From positions 310,001 to 374,000 of the forward strand of contig NZ_PYLO01000001.1 in NCBI RefSeq assembly GCF_003024715.1: a stretch of 64,000 nucleotides of DNA, written 5' to 3'. Position numbers and translations under genes: made by a program. This stretch comes from Clostridium fessum (GTDB lineage: Bacteria > Bacillota > Clostridia > Lachnospirales > Lachnospiraceae). Positions within the stretch are counted from its first letter, which is position 1. The number at the start of each line of letters is the position of its first letter. Positions 43,780-52,074 of the stretch are shown here, one piece after another. The notes beneath the pieces are model-generated. The model searched no databases and was not told the origin of the DNA. It saw only the letters and a program-made list of their open reading frames with translations.

Positions 43780-45093
43780 TTATTGATAGTCCTCACCTTC
43801 CAGGTAATTATAGAAAGCGGTATTGCAGAAGCGTTCAACCGGTACAACTTCCAGGCCGTCGGAGATTTCCGTCAGTTTTTCAACAACCTCATCTTTATCT
43901 TCCGGTAAGGTAAATGGATGAATGGAATACGTATCGTTCGTGATTACGCAATCATAGATCTGATGATAATCAGTCTCCGGCATATCTGTTCTGGTTGAAG
44001 AATAAAGCGGCTGCCACCAGGATGCATAGATCAGGCCCTTTGCTTCTTCATTTCCTTCATTTTTCTTTGCGTACGTCTTGATTACTTCGTCAAAACGATT
44101 CATATCCTCAAGATTGTCGAACTCAAGCTCAAGGTCATATTCTACTGCATATACCAGTGCAAGATCTTCATATTCTTTTACTTCGTAGGTTGGAGTAGCC
44201 TCCGGGATCGGACCCCACTCCGGCAGATACTGGTAAATACTAATCTTCGGCTCAAGCTGAACCTTTGCTGTGATATTCTCGCTGTTCAGAAGCCCCATCA
44301 GCTGATGTACATGTTTGATATCAGAATGACCGTACTGTAAGGTCAGTTCCGGTAAAAAGCGGGCACTGTATGCAGCAGATTTTAATCCATATCCGGTGGT
44401 TACCTTGTTCTGTACAGCTTCTTTTCCGATCTCTGCCAGTTTGCTGTCATCAAATAAGATAAAGGAATTCCATGCCTGGTCCAGTTTCGCGTAAATGTCT
44501 GGATCATTTGACATGCCAAGGTAGTTTCTTGCGTCTCCATTTGCATTGGCAATTGCCATCAGAAGACTGATTTCATCCTCAGCTGTAAAGGCATCTTCTG
44601 CAACGACTTTTTTCGCAGTTTCGGAAGTGATGAGGCTGGTATCCAGAGCAGCAGCAACGTATCTGGCATATTCATTCGTCTCATCCATCTTTACCCCATA
44701 TTGTTCAAGACGATCTTTAATCTTATCTTCCGGATAGCTAAGAGCAAGCTCTTCATAATCAGCAGCAGCCACAGCAGCTTTCACAGCAGAAAACCAGGTC
44801 ATGTCCCCCTCGACAGCCGGTGCCTCATCTCCTGCTACCTTTTTCAGGTCAGCGGAAAAAGCAGCACTGTCCGGATCTTCTTTGATCTGTACATCGAAAA
44901 ACTCTGCCAGGTATTCTGCCTCATGGGCATCAGCCTCTTTGGTTTCTTCCTGAGCTGCTTCTGTCTCCTGAGCAACAGAAGTCTCAGCCGGTTTGGTCTC
45001 TGCGCCGGTCGGTGCTGCATCCTTTGCACCACAGCCCCCTACCATCGCGGTTGCGGCCATAGCAGCCATCATTACTGCAAGTTTTTTTCTCAT
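43780..45093 (-). CDS. lipoprotein of unknown function
   Basis: A signal peptide ends in a MVGGCGAK lipobox. A linker rich in Ala, Glu and Thr (about 24-60) leads to a mostly helical domain of 370 residues with many aromatic residues. It has 437 residues and no recognised family. GAGGAG precedes the ATG. It is the first gene of the nucleoside operon, directly behind the promoter, so it may assist capture or processing of the substrate at the cell surface. This is inference from position only. Confidence 0.7.
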   Translation of the reverse strand: MRKKLAVMMAAMAATAMVGGCGAKDAAPTGAETKPAETSVAQETEAAQEETKEADAHEAEYLAEFFDVQIKEDPDSAAFSADLKKVAGDEAPAVEGDMTWFSAVKAAVAAADYEELALSYPEDKIKDRLEQYGVKMDETNEYARYVAAALDTSLITSETAKKVVAEDAFTAEDEISLLMAIANANGDARNYLGMSNDPDIYAKLDQAWNSFILFDDSKLAEIGKEAVQNKVTTGYGLKSAAYSARFLPELTLQYGHSDIKHVHQLMGLLNSENITAKVQLEPKISIYQYLPEWGPIPEATPTYEVKEYEDLALVYAVEYDLELEFDNLEDMNRFDEVIKTYAKKNEGNEEAKGLIYASWWQPLYSSTRTDMPETDYHQIYDCVITNDTYSIHPFTLPEDKDEVVEKLTEISDGLEVVPVERFCNTAFYNYLEGEDYQ

Positions 45094-45127
45094 CTCTTCT
45101 TCTCCTCTTATATGTATTTATTAGTTT

Positions 45128-45189
45128 TGCTACTAACTAGCAGCTGATTTATTTACATACATTATAAGCACCTTTTATAGGAAAAGCAA
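45128..45189 (-). promoter_or_regulatory. promoter and candidate operator of the nucleoside operon
   Basis: TTGCTT (45184-45189, minus strand) and TATAAT (45161-45166) are separated by 17 bases. A TGCTA-N5-TAGCA palindrome at 45128-45142 lies just downstream of the start region and could be the DeoR operator. Confidence 0.7.
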
Positions 45190-45268
45190 GTACTAATCTT
45201 TCTTTTTCTTTGTTTTTCTGTTTTTTGTTTTGTTTTTTCACCATAGGATGAGGTTTTCTATGTCACAA

Positions 45269-45299
45269 AAAGATCCCCCGAAAAATCGAAGGGATCTTT
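45269..45299. terminator. hairpin upstream of the nucleoside operon
   Basis: AAAGATCCC (45269-45277) pairs with GGGATCTTT (45291-45299). It may end transcription arriving from either side. No gene is seen between 45300 and 45549, where TTCCAGTTT and AAACTGGAA arms lie about 110 bases apart. Confidence 0.55.
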
Positions 45300-45549
45300 C
45301 TAGGAGAGCTGAATTGGAATCCGAGCTTCCAGTTTGCAAGTTTAAGTTCTGATTTAGCTAATCACTTGCAAAAGTAAATTCTGGCAAATCAAAATATCAT
45401 GATTTTTATGGACGTTAGTTTTGCAAAGTTCTTCAAAACTGGAATTTACTATTAGAAACAAGCTGTTTTATGCTTCATATGCTGATATACCCTTGAATAA
45501 TGTACTGTTTCACTTCAAATACGTGACCGTAGCAACAACACTTAAGCTT

Positions 45550-45726
45550 TCACGTAACAACAATTCCCGGCTCGCCCAGAAGTAACTCCAAGGATGATTT
45601 TCCCTCACTGGCTGCCACATACGCATCCATCTTCGCCTGTTCCTCATCCGTCAGCTGAATATGCCACCAATTATGTTCCTCATGGCACTTGGGACACGGC
45701 TGGTTGATTTTGTAAAGTCTTCCCAT
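45550..45726 (-). CDS. 58-residue zinc-ribbon-like protein
   Basis: The frame starts MGRLYKINQPCPKCHEEHNW and contains one CPxC pair followed by several histidines (CHEEHNWWH), suggesting metal binding. The remainder is helical and ends LGEPGIVVT. GAAAGGAGATC precedes the ATG at ideal distance. It stands alone. No family was recognised. Confidence 0.65.
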   Translation of the reverse strand: MGRLYKINQPCPKCHEEHNWWHIQLTDEEQAKMDAYVAASEGKSSLELLLGEPGIVVT

Positions 45727-45876
45727 AGTCTGATCTCCTTTCGATTTTTTCTGCCCAACTATATCATCATCGAATTCGAATTTCCAATTAGCGGTTTCTG
45801 CGGATAACGTTTTGAGTCAAATTTTCGCTCAGACGTTCCTGCCTGAAATCATAAAGCGCTTTATCATAATTCCGGT

Positions 45877-45985
45877 TTTGGAATTCTTGTGACCCAATCC
45901 ATTCCGTGTTTATAACCCACTTCAGTACACTATTTTTGAAATTTCCAAAATGGAGCGATTTTAAAAAGTAAGTTTTGAGTTAGGT
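45877..45985. repeat. dispersed repeat, family C, copy 2
   Basis: The block shares TTTTGGAATTCTTGTGACCC and the GAAATTTCCAAAATGGAGCG core with 23221-23290 and extends through AAAAAGTAAGTTTTGAGTT, shared with 48031-48115. The stretch 45727-46257 holds no gene. Near 46160-46215 it has short irregular ATAACCGATA-like repeats. Confidence 0.8.
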
Positions 45986-46027
45986 TTTGAACTCTTTCAG
46001 ACCGAAATCCTTCTTACCATGAAAAAT

Positions 46028-46051
46028 GGCTACGGAATTGCTTCCGCAGCC
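46028..46051 (-). terminator. terminator of the small-gene operon
   Basis: GGCTACGGAA pairs with TTCCGCAGCC with one mismatch. On the minus strand ATTTTTC follows. It lies 200 bases after the gene ending at 46258. Confidence 0.55.
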
Positions 46052-46257
46052 GTTGTGCCTGAAAACCGTACCTTGGCACCGTGATCCCTCACAGGTTTTT
46101 TACAGGGTGATTTGAAAATCTGCATGATATGCTTTTCCAAAGCCGTCTCCATGAACCGAAACACATAACCCGATAACAAATAACCGATAAGCGATGACAA
46201 TGAACCGTAACCACTCGTAATTTTTTGTTAGAAGTATGCCCTGTACGGAAATTCTAC

Positions 46258-46773
46258 TTAGATATCCACCTCAAACAGCACCGTCTGATTATAACGATCC
46301 AGTGCAATCTGCATTTCCATGATCGTATTGGAGATGCGGTCATATTCCTGCCGGATCAGTTCCGGATCGTAGTTGATATACTTATACTCCGGTGCCGAAC
46401 CAGAAGAACCGAAGGAGTTGCCATAGACTCGCGTTTTTGGAAGTCTCTTGCGCATATCGTCAAGCACCGTCTTTCTCTTGTTGAGCTGCGCCATCCGGAT
46501 TAGGATGCCGTCAATGCTCATTTCCTGAGCGCCGACCTGCACTTTTGCGGTGGCATTGGTCAGATTCAATGTGTGCTTGATAGTAAGGATCTTCCTGTCA
46601 ATCTCATCAATCGTATTCGCAACAGTCATGTAATCATATTCCGGAACGACTGGTTCCTCGTTGACCGCAGCCACGTAAGTACTGGATGTCGATTCCTTGT
46701 TTACCCAGAATGCCTTGTCTTCTTCCAGGCTTCTCAGCATCTTATTTGCATAAGCCGATGTAATTTTCTGCAT
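46258..46773 (-). CDS. conserved hypothetical protein (DIP1984-like helical pattern)
   Basis: This 171-residue soluble protein begins MQKITSAYANKML. Residues 60-120 (IDEIDRKILTIKHTLNLTNA and later DGILIRMAQLNKRKTVLDDM) are two helices like those of DIP1984-type proteins, a weak similarity. The ATG at 46773 follows GGGAGGCG; the longer frame to 46920 overlaps the next gene. It is the last of three minus-strand genes led by an XRE regulator. Confidence 0.6.
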   Translation of the reverse strand: MQKITSAYANKMLRSLEEDKAFWVNKESTSSTYVAAVNEEPVVPEYDYMTVANTIDEIDRKILTIKHTLNLTNATAKVQVGAQEMSIDGILIRMAQLNKRKTVLDDMRKRLPKTRVYGNSFGSSGSAPEYKYINYDPELIRQEYDRISNTIMEMQIALDRYNQTVLFEVDI

Positions 46774-46823
46774 GATTTTCGCCTCCCACAATGTTCTTAT
46801 CAATATAAATAAAAATGATCTCA

Positions 46824-47474
46824 GTCCCACAGATCCCAGAGATATCTGGTAAAAAGCTTCATTCCTTCTTTCATACACCGATCTCGGTATGCTGCCAGTT
46901 CCTTCTCCGCTGCAAACCATTGGTCCAATATCTCCTTGTATTCCGGCACATCGGACATGGTATGCACACAGTAATAACCTTTATCTTTTTCCTGCTCTTT
47001 TTCTTCTTCGGTTTTCAGCTTTTCACCAAACATCCCGTATTTCCGGGTGAAAGCCTCTCTTGCCTGATCATGTGCTTCTTCATATGGATTTTTCCGGTGA
47101 CAGGTTTCCTCGTTTGCCTCCCGAAACAGAAATTCCATATGTTCCAGGATCCGGTTCCATTTCCGCACATTCTCTTCTTCGGTTCCTGTGAAAGATCCCG
47201 GATATCCATGACCGTTGATACGTAGATCGTTGAGCATATTGGGGATGATAACAAGAAACCACTGGTCAATCGCCCAGGCATCACGGTAGCAGTATCCGTA
47301 ACGCAATCTCTGACAGATGCAGATGATATCTTCTTTCCAACGTTTTATCCATCCCAAGGGGAAAACGTGAATCGGTCCGTAAGTAAGAAAAACAGGATAT
47401 TCCGGTTTGCGCATCTTACTTTTCCGTTTCTTTCGCAGAATATCATTTAACATAAATTTATGTTCCGATTCCAT
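46824..47474 (-). CDS. hypothetical protein
   Basis: This 217-residue protein is rich in Trp and Tyr in its first half (PLGWIKRWKEDIICICQRL, RDAWAIDQWFLVIIP) and charged and helical in its second. It has no membrane segment and no recognised domain. It lies between an XRE regulator and another hypothetical gene, an arrangement seen in phage-like or mobile islands. Confidence 0.6.
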
Positions 47475-47495
47475 GTTTCACCGTCCTCTCCTCTA

Positions 47496-47813
47496 TCATT
47501 TGTTTCTGATCCGATTGTAAATCATACGGCAACGGATGTCGTTCAACCATCGGTTTAAAATTCCCCATAAACGAGGAATATCCCCGTCAATGACGAGGAT
47601 ATCTTCAATCGTAGTATGCAATAATCTACTTAAAATAATGAAGTTGTCGATGCTGGGTAACGATTTACCGGACAGCCATTTGTAAATGGCCTGCGGATTT
47701 TCAAACCCGAAAGCTCCCTGGATTTCCCGAATCGTATACCCTTGTTCCAAAAGCAGTCTTCTTATGCGTTCCCCTGTCTCTTCCGGCTGGATTGACAAAT
47801 ACATTGGTTCCAT
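47496..47813 (-). CDS. XRE-type helix-turn-helix regulator
   Basis: The helix-turn-helix is at about residues 25-50 (YTIREIQGAFGFENPQAIYK), followed by WLSGKSLPSIDNFIILSRLL. It has 105 residues. The ATG at 47813 follows GGAGGTGC; the longer frame is not used. It is the first gene of a three-gene group and may regulate it. Confidence 0.8.
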   Translation of the reverse strand: MEPMYLSIQPEETGERIRRLLLEQGYTIREIQGAFGFENPQAIYKWLSGKSLPSIDNFIILSRLLHTTIEDILVIDGDIPRLWGILNRWLNDIRCRMIYNRIRNK

Positions 47814-48030
47814 ACTTTGCACCTCCATGATTCAGGACCGTGTTTCTTGATAACGTAAATATTCTACCACGGAAAGGACAGACCCACCAGTACCAATCAT
47901 ACTATAGCAGTAGGGAATGTAGGGTTTTTCCTACCACTATTATATGATCTTTTAAAAAAATATCAATATATATACTTATTGCTTTGATACAACACTTCTC
48001 AATAAACAAATTGCGTTCGTTGCAATTAGC

Positions 48031-48115
48031 GTATTCCAACCTTGTAACTCGTTTTATTTCACTATTTTTGAAATTTACAAAATGGAGCGCTTTTAAAAAG
48101 TAAGTTTTGAGTTGA
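48031..48115. repeat. dispersed repeat, family C, copy 3
   Basis: TTTTATTTCACTATTTTTG, an AATTTACAAAATGGAGCGC core and AAAAAGTAAGTTTTGAGTT match copies at 23221 and 45877. It lies in a gene-free stretch (47814-48262). Confidence 0.8.
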
Positions 48116-48139
48116 AAGGAAAACACTTTATCAGCCTTG

Positions 48140-48245
48140 TTCGCGATAGATGGGAAAACACAGATTTCAAGTTTTTCTCTCTTATTCGCGATAAAAGGGA
48201 AAAACCATTTGCAGGTTTTTCCCTTTCTGTTCGTGATATAAAAGG
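48140..48245. repeat. 45-bp tandem repeat with embedded terminator
   Basis: TTCGCGATA starts units at 48140 and 48185, and TTCGTGATA starts a partial third at 48230, so the period is 45 bases. The second unit contains a perfect GGGAAAAACC/GGTTTTTCCC hairpin (48197-48206, 48214-48223). It ends the rplU-rsfS operon on the minus strand. Confidence 0.75.
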
Positions 48246-48262
48246 AATGAAACAAAAATCTA

Positions 48263-48613
48263 TTACAATTCCTCCACATTCTCAACTACTTTTCCGTCTC
48301 TCCAGATGCGCTCCAGATCATAAAACAGTCTGTCATCGCGGGAGAAAATGTGTACGATCAGATCGCCGTAATCCATCAGGATCCATCCGGCAGTCTGATA
48401 GCCCTCGATCTGACGGCACTCATGACCGGCTTTGCCGAGTTCTTCCTCTACATTATCTGCCATTGCCTTTACCTGGCTGGCGTTGCTTCCGTCTGCGATG
48501 ACAAAGTAATCAGCCAGTACAGATACTCCATGAATATCAATGACGCGAATATCTTCGCCTTTTTTATCTTCCAGCGCCTTTACGGCAAGTTTGGTCAGTT
48601 CTTTTGCTTCCAC
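48263..48613 (-). CDS. rsfS: ribosome silencing factor RsfS
   Basis: RsfS binds L14 and blocks joining of ribosome subunits under starvation. GEDIRVIDIHGVSVLADYFV, SNASQVKAMADNV, EGYQTAGWILMDYGDLIVHI and FYDLERIW are typical. The start is GTG at 48613, eight bases after AGGAGG. The ATG at 48631 lies inside that site and is rejected. It has 116 residues, the last gene of the rplU operon. Confidence 0.95.
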   Translation of the reverse strand: MEAKELTKLAVKALEDKKGEDIRVIDIHGVSVLADYFVIADGSNASQVKAMADNVEEELGKAGHECRQIEGYQTAGWILMDYGDLIVHIFSRDDRLFYDLERIWRDGKVVENVEEL

Positions 48614-48658
48614 GGGGATTATCCTCCTCATTATTTTATTTAAATCCTGTTAATGTGT

Positions 48659-49240
48659 CTATTGATGAACATGACGTTCATGATAGTATTCCCAGGTCTG
48701 TTCGGTTGTATCATCCTCTGCCGTGCCCGTTTCCTTTAAATAATTGCGGGTGCTGTCCAGAATCTGATACAGCGCTTCGTCCAGATCTTCAAATGCAAGA
48801 CGGCGGAGCTTCGGCAGATTTGGCGCCTTATCACGGCGCGGTTCGATGTAATCGGCTACGTACAGGATCTTGTCTAACAGGGACATCGCCGGTTTTCCGG
48901 TCGTATGGCAGGCGATTGCAGATAAGACCTCTGGATCGGTAATACCATACTTGTGTTCTGCCATCCATGCGCCTAATTTTGCATGAATCACAGCCGGAGC
49001 CCGCAGTTCACCTTCAGTCAGTTCAATGCCATGCTCCTGGCATTTGCAGATGATAGTCGCATCATCATAGCGCTTTGCACAGTCGTGGAGAAGTCCAGCC
49101 ATCTCCGCCTGATCCAGATTGGCACTGTAACGCATAGCCAGAGCCATGCATGTGTATGAAACACCCAGCGTATGTTCATAGCGCATCGGGTTCAATTTCT
49201 TTTTCAAATGCTTCCGTATCTCTGTAATTCTTTCGTCCAT
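48659..49240 (-). CDS. yqeK: YqeK HD-domain diadenosine tetraphosphatase
   Basis: YqeK hydrolyses Ap4A symmetrically. The HD motif LLHDCAKRY and an earlier histidine (YEHTLGV) bind metal, with further HAKLGAW and IACHTTGKP histidines. It has 193 residues. Its ATG overlaps the nadD stop by one base. The nadD-yqeK-rsfS order is the standard Firmicutes one. Confidence 0.95.
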   Translation of the reverse strand: MDERITEIRKHLKKKLNPMRYEHTLGVSYTCMALAMRYSANLDQAEMAGLLHDCAKRYDDATIICKCQEHGIELTEGELRAPAVIHAKLGAWMAEHKYGITDPEVLSAIACHTTGKPAMSLLDKILYVADYIEPRRDKAPNLPKLRRLAFEDLDEALYQILDSTRNYLKETGTAEDDTTEQTWEYYHERHVHQ

Positions 49241-49872
49241 TACACATTTACCTCCTGATACAAGCCGTGCTGTTCGATATATTGACAGACTTCCTTCGGC
49301 ACCAGGGAACGAACGTCTGCTGCGTGTCCTGCCCGGAAAGCCGCGCGGATCTCCGCCGAAGCGACATCCATTTCACGGCAGTGAAGACGCAGAATATGCG
49401 CCTGATATTTCTGGTTTAAATAGGAAATCTGCTCATCCAGCGAACGATCCGCCTCCTCATGCTCTCTTGCTGCCGCCAAAAATGTGACGGCTGGAAGAAC
49501 ATATTCGGGATGATACCATTTTTCAATGTCCATAATTGAGTCTGCGCCCGCGATAAAGAAAAATTCAACATCCGGATATTCTTCTTTCAATAAGCGAAGC
49601 GTGTCTGCTGTGTAGGTATTTCCGCCGATTCTGCGAAGTTCAAAATCAGACAGCTTAAAATAAGGATACGGCGCGATCGCAGCTGCAGTCATTGCCAAAC
49701 GGTCCTTTGCCGCTGTGATCGTATGATCCTTTTTATGCGGCGGGATCCTGGAGGGCATATACCAGATGCAGTCAAGATCATATTCTTCATACGCCTGTCT
49801 TCCCAACATGATATGTCCATTATGGATCGGGTCAAATGTTCCCCCCATAATACCGATCTTTTTCATCGTCAT
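49240..49872 (-). CDS. nadD: nicotinate-nucleotide adenylyltransferase
   Basis: NadD makes deamido-NAD from nicotinate mononucleotide and ATP. GGTFDPIHNGH and a later SSAEIR-like VASAEIRAAF segment are typical. It has 210 residues. The ATG at 49872 follows GAAAGGA; one at 49866 is an alternative. Confidence 0.96.
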   Translation of the reverse strand: MTMKKIGIMGGTFDPIHNGHIMLGRQAYEEYDLDCIWYMPSRIPPHKKDHTITAAKDRLAMTAAAIAPYPYFKLSDFELRRIGGNTYTADTLRLLKEEYPDVEFFFIAGADSIMDIEKWYHPEYVLPAVTFLAAAREHEEADRSLDEQISYLNQKYQAHILRLHCREMDVASAEIRAAFRAGHAADVRSLVPKEVCQYIEQHGLYQEVNV

Positions 49873-49916
49873 CCGTATCCTTTCTGTCAGAGATTCATTC
49901 GCAGAATGCAGCCCCT

Positions 49917-50213
49917 TTATTTTGGCAGAACGATCTTACGTTTTTTCTCGTCCTTTGCCTCTTTATAAAGAACAATTTTCTTGCCGATTACCTGTACTAC
50001 CTGTGCGTGGGTACGCTCAGCCAGAACGGCTGCCAGCTCATTGCCGTCATCGACGCAGTTCTTCAGAATATTCAGTTTAATTAACTCGCGGGCCTCCAGC
50101 GCCTCTGCCACAGCAGCGGTCAGTTCTGGCGTCAGGCTGGATTTGCCGATCTGGAAGATCGGATCCATGGTCATCGCGAGACCTTTTAAATAAGCTCTCT
50201 GTTTGCTTGTCAT
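49917..50213 (-). CDS. yhbY: CRS1-YhbY RNA-binding protein
   Basis: This 98-residue KH-like protein associates with pre-50S ribosomes. LKGLAMTMDPIFQIGKSSLT, LKNCVDDGNELA and QVIGKKIVLYK match the family. It lies between obgE and nadD. Confidence 0.95.
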   Translation of the reverse strand: MTSKQRAYLKGLAMTMDPIFQIGKSSLTPELTAAVAEALEARELIKLNILKNCVDDGNELAAVLAERTHAQVVQVIGKKIVLYKEAKDEKKRKIVLPK

Positions 50214-50284
50214 AAAATCTATCTCCTGTTAAAATTCAAACTCAGATCCAGTGTGGATTTCTGAGTTTGAAATATTGTAAATGT

Positions 50285-50417
50285 GTAACTATTCAGTAGG
50301 TCTGCGCATTTACTGCGCTGACCGTACGAAAACATGGACCAGCAGGCAAAAATCCCATTGCCGTAGGCAATTTTTAATGGATTTTTGCGCGTGACTGTGA
50401 AGGTACTGAACAGTTAC
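50285..50417. repeat. palindromic repeat, family A, 133-bp full form, reversed
   Basis: This is the reverse complement of the element at 30056-30188, with few differences. It lies between obgE and yhbY, inside the conserved operon. Its folded RNA would therefore be part of the operon transcript. Confidence 0.9.
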
Positions 50418-50428
50418 GTAAATGTCAA

Positions 50429-51721
50429 TTATTTATAGTAATCAAATTCAAGACCATACATACGAACTGTATCGCCCTCTTCGATGCCAGCTTCTTCCAG
50501 CTCAGCCAGAATACCGCTGTCCTTTAAGAATTTCTGGAAGAACTGGAAGCCCTTCTCAGAATCAAGGTTTGTGTAACCGAGCATCTTCTCGATCTTCGGT
50601 CCTTCTACCACATAAATACCATCTTCATTGCGTTCCACGGTATACGGAAGATTCTCGCCCTGATACTGGTATTCAAATTCTTTTTCGAAAATAACTGGCT
50701 TGCGGTCAACCGTTTTCAGCAGATCATTTACATGGTAAAGGAGCTCTTTTACACCCTGCCCGGTAACTGCAGAAATGGCAAATACCTGGATGCCTTCCGG
50801 CTCAAATTCGCGTTTTAAGCGCTCTACCGGGTCTTCCCAGTCCTCTTCGCCAGTATTGTAAATCGAATCTACCTTGTTGGCAGCAATCACCTGCGGACGC
50901 TCTAAAAGCGACGGATTATATGCTTTTAACTCCGCATTGATGGTACGGATATCTTCAACCGGATCACGTCCCTCGACGGATGCCGCATCCACAACATGAA
51001 CGAGAACCTTGGTTCTCTCGATATGGCGCAGGAAATCATGTCCCAGACCGATTCCCTGGGAAGCACCCTCGATGAGCCCCGGAATATCTGCCATGACAAA
51101 GCCTTGTCCATCCTGCAGATCAACCACGCCAAGATGCGGGTTCAGCGTCGTGAAATGGTAATTGGCAATCTTCGGACGTGCATTGGAAACGCGTGAAAGC
51201 AAGGTCGATTTACCGACGTTCGGGAAACCAACCAGACCAACATCTGCGATTACCTTTAATTCCAGCTGTACCCAGAGTTCCTGTGCCGGCTGTCCCGGCT
51301 GTGCATACTTCGGAACCTGCATCGTCGAGGTCGCAAAGTGCATATTTCCAAGACCGCCCTTGCCACCTTTTAAAATCACTTCTCGGCGGTTCTCGCCGGA
51401 CATATCCGCGATTACCTTACCGGATTCAAAATCCTTGATAACGGTTCCTTCCGGAACCTTGACAATCAGATCCTCGCCGTCTGCTCCGTGACAGCGGCGC
51501 TTTCCGCCCTGCTCTCCGTCGCCAGCCACATATTTGCGGACATGACGGAAATCGGTCAGGGTATTCAGTCCGTCGTCCACTTCAAAAATGACATCGCCGC
51601 CGCGACCGCCATCGCCGCCGTCCGGACCGCCAGCAGCTACGAAAAGTTCCCGGCGGAAGCTGACATGACCGTCGCCGCCTTTTCCGGATCTGATATAAAT
51701 TTTTGCACTGTCGGCAAACAT
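50429..51721 (-). CDS. obgE: GTPase ObgE/CgtA
   Basis: Obg is an essential GTPase of 50S assembly and stress control. The glycine-rich Obg fold (residues 1-158) is followed by the G domain with GFPNVGKSTL, DIPGL and NKVD, then the C-terminal OCT domain (about 345-425). The ATG at 51721 (MFADSAKIYI) follows GAAGGAGG; the longer frame to 51754 is rejected. It has 430 residues. Confidence 0.97.
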   Translation of the reverse strand: MFADSAKIYIRSGKGGDGHVSFRRELFVAAGGPDGGDGGRGGDVIFEVDDGLNTLTDFRHVRKYVAGDGEQGGKRRCHGADGEDLIVKVPEGTVIKDFESGKVIADMSGENRREVILKGGKGGLGNMHFATSTMQVPKYAQPGQPAQELWVQLELKVIADVGLVGFPNVGKSTLLSRVSNARPKIANYHFTTLNPHLGVVDLQDGQGFVMADIPGLIEGASQGIGLGHDFLRHIERTKVLVHVVDAASVEGRDPVEDIRTINAELKAYNPSLLERPQVIAANKVDSIYNTGEEDWEDPVERLKREFEPEGIQVFAISAVTGQGVKELLYHVNDLLKTVDRKPVIFEKEFEYQYQGENLPYTVERNEDGIYVVEGPKIEKMLGYTNLDSEKGFQFFQKFLKDSGILAELEEAGIEEGDTVRMYGLEFDYYK

Positions 51722-51780
51722 AAATACCTCCTTCTGATCTGAAAAAAGCTCCATACAATCCGTATGGAGCTTCTTTATAA

Positions 51781-52071
51781 TTATTCGTTAATTGTTCTCG
51801 GGTAAACAGAAACCTGCTTTTTGTCTCTGCCCTTTCTTTCAAACTTTACGACGCCGTCAACCATAGCGAATAATGTATCATCTCCACCGCGTCCTACGTT
51901 CACACCTGGATGAATCTTGGTTCCGCGCTGTCTGTAAAGAATGTTGCCAGCTAATACGAACTGTCCGTCTGCTCTCTTCGCACCAAGTCTCTTAGACTCA
52001 GAATCACGACCGTTCTTTGTGGAACCAACACCTTTTTTATGAGCGAATAACTGAAGGTTCATTTTAAACAT
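51781..52071 (-). CDS. rpmA: ribosomal protein L27 with Prp-cleaved extension
   Basis: L27 reaches the peptidyl transferase centre. The N-terminus [16 protein letters not shown] carries the Firmicutes extension, cut after LQLFA by the Prp protease encoded just upstream. It has 96 residues. Confidence 0.97.
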   Translation of the reverse strand: MFKMNLQLFAHKKGVGSTKNGRDSESKRLGAKRADGQFVLAGNILYRQRGTKIHPGVNVGRGGDDTLFAMVDGVVKFERKGRDKKQVSVYPRTINE

Positions 52072-52074
52072 GCG

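Noticed and set aside
46150-46220. possible small tandem repeat or CRISPR-like array
   Set aside because: The ATAACCGATA-like units are irregular in length and have no constant spacer size.
47902-48285. 127-codon minus-strand frame in the gene-free stretch
   Set aside because: It runs through repeat family C and the 45-bp tandem repeat, has no ribosome site, and overlaps the rsfS end.
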